DNA of 11,107 nucleotides. Origin: Clostridia bacterium (GTDB taxonomy: Bacteria > Bacillota > Clostridia > SK-Y3 > JACMMQ01). Below the pieces are notes generated by a model. The model searched no databases and was not told the DNA's origin. It saw only the letters and a list, made by a program, of their open reading frames with translations. Shown piece after piece: positions 5,694 through 11,107 of this stretch. Location of the stretch: the NCBI GenBank assembly GCA_014378955.1, contig JACMMQ010000079.1:1-11107 (forward strand), read 5' to 3'. The first letter of the stretch is position 1. Each line of letters opens with the position of its first letter. A program made the translations under genes and the position numbers.

Positions 5694-7535
5694 TTACGGT
5701 GTAATCACCAAAATATTGGTCGCCTCAAACACCCCCGAGGTCATGCCCCCAACTGCGGTGATCATATCCCCCACCTTGATGTCATTCACCGTGATGGTTT
5801 TGTTGTCCTTGCTTCGAATGAAATTAGCACCCTTTTTAAAGAAGATTTGCTGCTTCATAGCATTCACATCGGCGGTTGCCATGGTGTCAATGTTTATAAA
5901 GCCGAAATCCGTATTGACCGATTCTACCGTCCCTGTGACCTGTACAGATAACACGGTGTTAGAAGCTAAAACCTTCGTCACCGATGCACTATCCAGTGTC
6001 AACTCTACCTGTTGTCCTAATCGCAAATCATAAAGCTGTACGTCCTTGCCCTCGATCACATATTGCGCACCACGCTTGATTGGGAAGGTTTTCAGCTTGT
6101 CCCCTGTACGAATGGTGACGGTTGGATTTTTTGAAATAAGAATTTCATCGATAATACCGTTTGCACTTGTAGCGGTGCTGGTCAATTCCAAGCGTGAAAT
6201 TTTATCATATTCGGTATTAGCTGTGACCTTGTCGCCTATGTCTAGTGCCTTGATGTCTGTTAGCTTGCCATTTTTATAGACGGTGTAGCTACTGGATAAC
6301 GTCAACGCAACCACGTTACTATCGTCCAATTTTACCTTTAAAATAAAATCAGGTGTGGAAATGATGTCATCCACAACGCCCGACACGAACTTGTTTTTAC
6401 TAGTAGCGATAATTTTTACCACCAACCCACCCACTGTGGTAATGGTTGCCACGTCGCCTGTTTGAATGGCCAAAAAGCTTGCTTTTTCGCCACCACGCTC
6501 AATCACACAGCCAGTGGATAAAATGTATTCCTTTTCGGTGGTGCTATTGTCTTTGATAAATCGTATTTTTTTGCTTGACGTGACATCAAAAGAGTCCTTG
6601 ATAATCCCTGACAAGGTTTCGTGCACCTCTGGCTTTACGCCCTCAATCAGGATGATTACGCCATTACGAATGGTCAAAAGCACCTTGCCGTCCACTTCAA
6701 ACTGTTTGAGTGTGGAAGCCTTACCATCTAGTCGAAGCAATGCACCTGTCGGCACGGTGTAGGTCAATGGTTTTAAATCTGTATTTTTTGCTGTTATCAC
6801 ACTGATGGTAGCGGTTGCATCATCGACCTGCGTGATGGTCGCTTCAAATATCTCTTCCTTTTCCAAAAGCTTTGCCGCTACACGTGAGAGCATGGTTGCT
6901 ATTTGTGCACGGTTGACCTCTGTATTGGGCGAAAACTGATCAGCGCTCACACCGTTCATGATTTTATCATCCAACACAACCTGCACATATGCCGCCGCCC
7001 CATTTGGGATATCCTTGGCATCCTTAAAAGGCAAAACGATCATGCCCTTTTGCTTTGCACTATCCTCTTTGCCCAATGCTTTTGTAAATAAAACCGCCGC
7101 TTCATAGCGTTTCATCGGCTTGTTGAAATTACCCATCCCGATGTAACCCTCTAATTCGTTCGTGGATAATATGCCGTTGTATAATAAATAAGCCACTTCG
7201 TTTTGATATCTCAGCACGTTGTCATATGTAATTAAATCTTTTGCATACGTTTGTACTGCCAATTTAACATAGTTCGCCTTCAGAGGATCGTTTACGCCTA
7301 ATATACGTGCTGTCAAAATCAATGCTTGTAGCTTTGTTACCGATGCTGCAGGTCGAAATGTGTTGTCCTCAAAGCCAACAATGTACCCTTTTCCGCTCAT
7401 TTCCTCAATGGTACTTTTTGCCCAGCTCCAATCTTTTTCTGTCACATCTGGGAACCCAATTGCCAAACCAGTGGTTGTGACAAACATCATCATGAGTACC
7501 CCTAAAGCAATTGCTCTGACGTAAATTTTGCACAT
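5694..7535 (-). CDS. Exported S-layer-homology (SLH) domain protein
   Basis: 613 residues. The N terminus is a signal peptide: basic start MCKIYVR, hydrophobic core to about residue 23, likely cleavage near 25 (TTGLA). Three SLH modules follow: residues 28-72 (FPDVTEKDWSWAK...GFEDNTFRPAASVTKLQA), a degenerate one around 112-155 (ending PMKRYEAAVLF), and 168-215 (FKDAKDIPNGAAA...FSPNTEVNRAQIATML). SLH modules bind secondary cell-wall polymers, so the protein probably sits non-covalently on the wall. From about 228 to the end it is beta-rich with repeated short units ending in G-D-x-V or similar (for example IGDKVTAN, VGDMITAV), resembling uncharacterised wall proteins; no enzyme motif seen. 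ATG 7533-7535 has AGGAGG 7 nt upstream. It has its own promoter and terminator. The ligand or partner is unknown. Confidence 0.9.
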   Translation of the reverse strand: MCKIYVRAIALGVLMMMFVTTTGLAIGFPDVTEKDWSWAKSTIEEMSGKGYIVGFEDNTFRPAASVTKLQALILTARILGVNDPLKANYVKLAVQTYAKDLITYDNVLRYQNEVAYLLYNGILSTNELEGYIGMGNFNKPMKRYEAAVLFTKALGKEDSAKQKGMIVLPFKDAKDIPNGAAAYVQVVLDDKIMNGVSADQFSPNTEVNRAQIATMLSRVAAKLLEKEEIFEATITQVDDATATISVITAKNTDLKPLTYTVPTGALLRLDGKASTLKQFEVDGKVLLTIRNGVIILIEGVKPEVHETLSGIIKDSFDVTSSKKIRFIKDNSTTEKEYILSTGCVIERGGEKASFLAIQTGDVATITTVGGLVVKIIATSKNKFVSGVVDDIISTPDFILKVKLDDSNVVALTLSSSYTVYKNGKLTDIKALDIGDKVTANTEYDKISRLELTSTATSANGIIDEILISKNPTVTIRTGDKLKTFPIKRGAQYVIEGKDVQLYDLRLGQQVELTLDSASVTKVLASNTVLSVQVTGTVESVNTDFGFINIDTMATADVNAMKQQIFFKKGANFIRSKDNKTITVNDIKVGDMITAVGGMTSGVFEATNILVITP

Positions 7536-7563
7536 GTACTTATCCTCCTCTGTGATAAAACCT

Positions 7564-7612
7564 TGGTAATTACCGTTTCTAATAGTGTACCATTTTTTCT
7601 ATATTTTTGCAA
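7564..7612 (-). promoter_or_regulatory. SLH-gene promoter with palindromic leader site
   Basis: Minus strand: -35 TTGCAA (7607-7612), 17-nt spacer, -10 TACACT (7584-7589), predicted start near 7577. Just downstream lies the perfect 10-bp palindrome GGTAATTACC (7565-7574), then AGGAGG and the ATG. The palindrome overlaps the expected start of the transcript and could be an operator, but one palindrome of this size can arise by chance. Confidence 0.5.
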
Positions 7613-7690
7613 TAATTTCTTACGAATTGGTTAGGGGCATCCAAATTAGCCTTAAGCACCTACTCCTTCAATTCCTCCAACATAAATTCA

Positions 7691-7838
7691 TCCCCCACCA
7701 AAGTTTTTTGCCCCCTTTTTTCCAAAAAAGGGGTGGGTAATGACCACGCCACCTTCGTGGCTATGAATGCAAAAACCGCATTCATTTGGTCGAATAGCAG
7801 AAAATATTGCTACGCAATATTAGTGTGGGCAACGCCCA
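7691..7838 (+). repeat. Hairpin-array repeat, copy C
   Basis: Modules in order: AAAGTTTTTTG, stem CCCCTTTTTT/AAAAAAGGGG (7712-7733), CCACG/CGTGG (7744-7760), ATGAATGC/GCATTCAT (7763-7785), AATATTGC/GCAATATT (7803-7821), TGGGC/GCCCA (7826-7838). Compared with copies A and B, three additional hairpins lie between the C-tract stem and the terminal GTGGGC stem. Copy D (8767-8935) is the same arrangement in the opposite orientation, so the pair flanks the flavoprotein gene. Ends 12 nt from that gene's stop codon. Confidence 0.85.
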
Positions 7839-7850
7839 AGGTCTTAGTGC

Positions 7851-8726
7851 CTATCGCATCTTTTTCACAAATGCAATCATGCTCCGTGCCGCCATTGCAC
7901 CCTGCCCGACTGCTGTGGATATTTGCTTGAAGCCGCCTGTGCAATCGCCTGCGGCATATAGCCCTGGTAAATTGGTTTGCTGTGTTGGGTCGACGGTGAT
8001 GTCATTGCCTACTGTCATGACCCCTAATTTTTTTGCAAAATCTACGCTAGAGGCGCTTTCATTTGCAATGAACAGGCCTGCCACTGTTTCTGTGCTGTCG
8101 TCCGCAAATACGATTGTTTCGAGTGATGCATTGCCCTCAAATCGTGCTATTTTTTTATCGTTCACATGGAATGCCTTGACCACTTCTGTGTTTTCAGCCG
8201 AAATGTCCAATTGCAACCCGTTGGTGTAAAGCGTCACGTCGGTGGAAAAATTTTGCAAGCTCGACGCCTCATGCACCGCAAAATCCTTGTTGCCCACCAC
8301 CCCAACCTTGCGATTTTTATAGAAAAACCCGTCACAAGTCGTGCAATAGCTAATGCCCTTGCCCTCGTAAGTGATAATATTCTCAATTTTCATTTGCTTT
8401 TGTGGCTGCCCCGTCGCTATCAGCACCGTTTTCGCCTGATAGTTGCCGTTCGACGTAATCACCTCAAACGTGTCCATCCACTCAATGCCAAACACCTCTG
8501 CGGTCAGCATTTCGCCGCCCAACTTGGAAATCTGCTGCTCCCCTATCTCCAAAAGCGACTGTCCACTCACAGGCTCAGCCAGCCCATAATAATTTTCAAT
8601 CATCGCCGCTTTCCGCAAAACACTCTCATCCATCCCAATCATGAGCGTTTTCAAATTCGCCCTAATCGTATAAAGCGCCGCCGAACACCCAGCAGGCCCT
8701 TTGCCAATAATAATCACATCGTACAT
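7851..8726 (-). CDS. Thioredoxin-reductase-like flavoprotein, possibly ferredoxin-dependent (FFTR type)
   Basis: 291 residues from the ATG at 8724-8726 (MYDVIIIG), which has AGGTG 6 nt upstream; a GTG nine bases earlier is possible but poorly spaced. Seen: FAD-binding GKGPAGCSAA (residues 8-17), redox-active CTTC followed by DG (Cys128, Cys131), and the FAD-binding C-terminal LYAAGDCTGGFKQISTAVGQG. These place it in the low-molecular-weight thioredoxin reductase family. However, the NADPH loop GxGxxA/G is replaced by GVVGNKDFA (about 142-150) and the HRRxxxR 2'-phosphate motif by LYTNGLQLD. Loss of both is the hallmark of clostridial ferredoxin-dependent flavin thioredoxin reductases, so the electron donor is probably not NADPH (inference). 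No thioredoxin or ferredoxin gene is adjacent. Flanked by inverted repeat copies C and D. Confidence 0.88.
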   Translation of the reverse strand: MYDVIIIGKGPAGCSAALYTIRANLKTLMIGMDESVLRKAAMIENYYGLAEPVSGQSLLEIGEQQISKLGGEMLTAEVFGIEWMDTFEVITSNGNYQAKTVLIATGQPQKQMKIENIITYEGKGISYCTTCDGFFYKNRKVGVVGNKDFAVHEASSLQNFSTDVTLYTNGLQLDISAENTEVVKAFHVNDKKIARFEGNASLETIVFADDSTETVAGLFIANESASSVDFAKKLGVMTVGNDITVDPTQQTNLPGLYAAGDCTGGFKQISTAVGQGAMAARSMIAFVKKMR

Positions 8727-8766
8727 CCAAAACACCTACCTTCTATAGAATGGGAGCACTCAAACC

Positions 8767-8935
8767 GTGGGCGCTGCCCACACCCATATATTGCGTAGCA
8801 ATATTTCCTCTGTTCGTCCAAATGAATGCGCTTTATGCGTTCATAGCCACGCAGGTGGCGTGGACATCAGCTTTTGAAAAAGCTTGACCAAAACTTTAAT
8901 GAGGTATTTTATTAGTATACTGTTTTTAAAGTTTT
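8767..8935 (-). repeat. Hairpin-array repeat, copy D
   Basis: Reverse complement of the copy C arrangement. Plus-strand order: GTGGGC/GCCCAC (8767-8781), ATATTGC/GCAATAT (8788-8804), ATGAATGC region (8821-8843), CCACGC/GCGTGG (8847-8863), AGCTTTT/AAAAGCT (8869-8884), AAAACTTTAA/TTAAAGTTTT (8890-8935, 10-bp perfect). The AGCTTTT stem stands where other copies have CCCCTTTTTT/AAAAAGGGG, so the sequence changed but the stem was kept. It lies between the mtaD stop and the flavoprotein start, beginning 40 nt upstream of that ATG. Confidence 0.85.
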
Positions 8936-8950
8936 GTGTTACAGATACGG

Positions 8951-10243
8951 CTAAAACAACCTTGCCACGCTCTGCTTTACTTCAAACTTTACCTTTTCCG
9001 CATCGATGGTTAAATATTCGCCATTTTGGTATAGGATGGTGCCGTCTACCATGGTCATGACTACGTCACTGCCGTTCATGCTGTATACCAGCGCTGAAAT
9101 TAGGCTGTGCATGGGGTAGCAGTGTGGTTGGTCTAGGTCTAGCATGACTAGGTCTGCCTTCATGCCTGCTTTTATTTTGCCTACGGCTGGTAGGTTGAGT
9201 GCGGTTGCGCCGTTTACGGTTGCCATTTGTATGGCTTCATATGCCTTTAGGCTTGTGGCGTTCATGAAATGTCCTTTGGCTAGCAATGCCGCTAGTTGTA
9301 TCTCTTCAAACATATTCAGGTTGTTGTTGCTACATGCGCCATCTGTGCCCAATGCTACGTTGATGCCGTTTTGCATGTATTGTGCAATCGGTGCTACGCC
9401 GCTTGCTAGCTTCATGTTGCTGCCTGGGTTGTGCACCATGCTGACATTTTTATTTTTTAATAACAACATATCCTGCTCGCTCACATGCACGCCGTGCGCT
9501 ACAAATGCGTGGCGGTCGAATGCACCCAAGTCGTGAAAATGTTGCACGGGCGATTTGCCGTATTTTGCTTGGCAATCCGCTACTTCCTTTGCGGTTTCGG
9601 ATAGATGCATTTGCATGTCTGCACCTAGTTCATGTGCCATTGAGACGATGCCCTCGATGTACCTTGGCGTACAGCCATACACCGAATGCGGAGAAAGCGT
9701 GACCTGTATACGACCGTCCGCCTTGCCGTGCCAATTTTGGTAAAATGCCCTTGCCTCTTGCATGGTTTTATCCTTTTGAATGTCTACATCCTCGTCAAAG
9801 CACATCTGGCAACGGGTCAAATTCGCACGCATACCTGCCTGCTCCACCGCCCTCGCCACATTGTCCATCATAAAATATTGGTCAGCAAAGCACGTCGTGC
9901 CCGTCCTAAGCATTTCCATCAAGCCGATGCTTGTGCCACAGGTGATGTCAGCACATGTCAGCTTATCCTCAATCGGAAACACCTTTTGAAACAGCCATTC
10001 CTCCAAGGGTAAATCGTCCGCATAGCCCCTTAACAGGGTCATGGCAATGTGGCAATGTGCATTCACAAGCCCCGGGATGACCGCCTTATTTTTGCCGTCT
10101 ATGATTTGGTCTGCCTCGAAATTTTCAGGCTTTTGCTCGCCCACATACACAATGCGGTCATTTTCAATGGCGATAAAGCCATTTTCTATGACCTGTTCGG
10201 ACGTCATGGTTAAAATTTTTGTGTTTTGTATCAATGTTTTCAT
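8951..10243 (-). CDS. mtaD: 5-methylthioadenosine / S-adenosylhomocysteine deaminase (MtaD-type amidohydrolase)
   Basis: Zinc amidohydrolase that deaminates S-adenosylhomocysteine (SAH), methylthioadenosine and sometimes adenosine to the inosyl forms, in the cytosol (family knowledge). 430 residues, normal length. Seen: GLVNAHCH (His63, His65) followed by MTLLRGYADDLPLEEWL typical of the MtaD/TrzN group, third His213 and Glu216 in MHLSETAKE, His250 in FVAHGVH, SMVHNPGSNMKLASG, and GTDGACSNNNLNMFEE with Asp301. ATG 10241-10243 has GGAG 8 nt upstream. Its upstream neighbour is ahcY, which handles SAH or its deaminated product, so the two fit one SAH-recycling path even though a repeat separates them. 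Exact substrate preference cannot be read from sequence; related chlorohydrolases share the fold. Confidence 0.9.
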   Translation of the reverse strand: MKTLIQNTKILTMTSEQVIENGFIAIENDRIVYVGEQKPENFEADQIIDGKNKAVIPGLVNAHCHIAMTLLRGYADDLPLEEWLFQKVFPIEDKLTCADITCGTSIGLMEMLRTGTTCFADQYFMMDNVARAVEQAGMRANLTRCQMCFDEDVDIQKDKTMQEARAFYQNWHGKADGRIQVTLSPHSVYGCTPRYIEGIVSMAHELGADMQMHLSETAKEVADCQAKYGKSPVQHFHDLGAFDRHAFVAHGVHVSEQDMLLLKNKNVSMVHNPGSNMKLASGVAPIAQYMQNGINVALGTDGACSNNNLNMFEEIQLAALLAKGHFMNATSLKAYEAIQMATVNGATALNLPAVGKIKAGMKADLVMLDLDQPHCYPMHSLISALVYSMNGSDVVMTMVDGTILYQNGEYLTIDAEKVKFEVKQSVARLF

Positions 10244-10274
10244 TTATTACGCTCCAGTCTGAGATATTAAAACC

Positions 10275-10483
10275 TTTCTTTCTTTTTCTATCGCAAAAAG
10301 AAAGAAACAAAGAAAAATACTCTTTAAGTGTTTGGATTTCGCCGTCTGCGGACGACACCAAAGGGTTCCACCCTTTGAACCCGCAATTTTTTGAAAAAAA
10401 TTGATTAAAACTTTATTAAAATATCCCTCATTAAAGTTTTTGTCCCCTTTTTTCAAAAAGGGGCGGGTGTGGGCAGCGCCCAC
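10275..10483 (+). repeat. Hairpin-array repeat, copy B (most complete uninterrupted copy)
   Basis: Seven consecutive hairpins: TTTCTTTCTTTTT/AAAAAGAAAGAAA (10275-10307, 13-bp perfect, 7-nt loop), CGTC/GACG (10343-10354), AAAGGGT/ACCCTTT (10360-10376), CAATTTTTT/AAAAAATTG (10384-10403), AAAACTTTA/TAAAGTTTT (10407-10440), CCCCTTTTTT/AAAAAGGGG (10444-10463), GTGGGC/GCCCAC (10469-10483). Fills the ahcY-mtaD spacer and ends 15 nt from the ahcY stop. Copy A is its reverse complement with an insert. The leader of mtaD overlaps the first hairpin, so the repeat may carry or influence the mtaD promoter. Confidence 0.87.
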
Positions 10484-10498
10484 ATTACGTTCCCCCCA

Positions 10499-11107
10499 TC
10501 ACTCCCAATTATTCAGATACTTCTCTTGTTCATCCGTTAAGCTGTCAATCGCCATGCCCAGCGCTTTTAATTTTAGCTTTGCGACGTATTGGTCGATTTC
10601 GGTTGGCACGGCGTACACTTGATTTTGTAGCGTCTTGTGCTTTTGCACGATGAAATTCACGGACAATGCCTGCAATGCAAAGCTCATGTCCATGATTTCC
10701 GCTGGGTGTCCGTCCCCTGCCGCCAAATTTACCAAGCGACCTTCCGCTAGCAAATGGATGTATCGTCCGTCTGGCATTTGATAGCCCATGATATTTTTAC
10801 GCATTTCCTTTTTACATGCCGCCATCTCTTCTAATTGAGGGATGCTAATTTCTACATCAAAATGTCCTGCATTACAGAGCAAGGCACCGTCCTTCATCAC
10901 CTTAAAATGTTCACCATGAATAACATGGTGACAGCCTGTGACCGTCACGAAAAAGTCGCCAATCGCCGCCGCTTCAATCATTGGCATCACACGGAAGCCG
11001 TCCATCACCGCTTCAATCGCCTTAATCGGGTCAACCTCGCACACGATGACGTTTGCGCCCAAGCCCTTTGCACGCATCGCTACACCCTTGCCGCACCAGC
11101 CGTAGCC
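10499..11107 (-). CDS. ahcY: Adenosylhomocysteinase-family enzyme (5' end beyond window)
   Basis: NAD-dependent hydrolase that splits S-adenosylhomocysteine into adenosine and homocysteine. Only the C-terminal 203 residues are in the window; the frame is open through the right edge, and the internal Met at 11077 is not the start. Seen: NAD-binding [18 protein letters not shown] (GxGxxGxG), the ribose-binding acid in [21 protein letters not shown], and [11 protein letters not shown]. The C terminus stops at YLNNWE, lacking the KxxHYRY tail that contacts NAD of the neighbouring subunit in typical eukaryotic and proteobacterial enzymes; short tails of this kind occur in archaeal and Thermotoga-type enzymes. 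With mtaD next door, the physiological substrate may be the deaminated S-inosylhomocysteine (inference). Confidence 0.92.
   Translation of the reverse strand, partial: GYGWCGKGVAMRAKGLGANVIVCEVDPIKAIEAVMDGFRVMPMIEAAAIGDFFVTVTGCHHVIHGEHFKVMKDGALLCNAGHFDVEISIPQLEEMAACKKEMRKNIMGYQMPDGRYIHLLAEGRLVNLAAGDGHPAEIMDMSFALQALSVNFIVQKHKTLQNQVYAVPTEIDQYVAKLKLKALGMAIDSLTDEQEKYLNNWE

Noticed and set aside
8166..8798. 210-codon plus-strand open frame
   Set aside because: Antisense to the flavoprotein gene, His/Arg-rich shadow translation running into repeat copy D.
10247..10483. 78-codon minus-strand open frame
   Set aside because: Lies almost wholly inside hairpin repeat copy B; its residues are translations of the repeat modules.

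Overview
The window looks like a chromosomal segment of a low-to-mid GC Gram-positive bacterium of the Bacillota, most likely a member of the Clostridia. Reasons: strong AGGAGG-type ribosome binding sites, a WalJ (YycJ)-RlmH gene pair, an S-layer-homology (SLH) surface protein, a PgcA-type phosphoglucomutase, and a thioredoxin-reductase-like flavoprotein without NADPH motifs, as in clostridial ferredoxin-dependent enzymes. Genus-level placement is not possible from sequence reading alone.

Every supported gene is on the minus strand. In transcription order (right to left) they are: adenosylhomocysteinase (5' end outside the window), MtaD-type SAH/MTA deaminase, thioredoxin-reductase-like flavoprotein, SLH-domain exported protein, MurA, WalJ metallo-beta-lactamase-fold protein, RlmH, a small GIY-YIG nuclease-like protein, and phosphoglucomutase PgcA (3' end outside the window). 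The themes are housekeeping: SAH recycling (ahcY, mtaD), redox (flavoprotein), envelope (SLH protein, MurA, WalJ, PgcA) and ribosome modification (RlmH). Only WalJ-RlmH are tightly coupled (8-nt gap, the WalJ stop codon lying in the RlmH Shine-Dalgarno). Most other genes are separated by 160-680 bp.

The unusual part is what fills those spacers. First, five intergenic gaps (1429-1747, 4151-4210, 7691-7838, 8767-8935, 10275-10483) carry copies of one modular repeat built from consecutive short hairpins. The two fullest copies share up to seven hairpins in the same order, in opposite orientations. Where copies differ, changes often occur on both arms so that pairing is kept. One copy carries an extra 106-bp inverted-repeat insert that is absent from its sister copy. 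Two copies face each other around the flavoprotein gene.

Second, 1832-2689 holds five full copies and one partial copy of a 28-bp REP-like motif (TGTCATTCC...GGAATCTC). Two inverted copies bracket the GIY-YIG gene, and one supplies that gene's last codons and stop. The repeat-plus-nuclease arrangement and the hairpin-array family are the best candidates here for something not well described. No tRNA, rRNA, CRISPR array, prophage or transposase gene was found.
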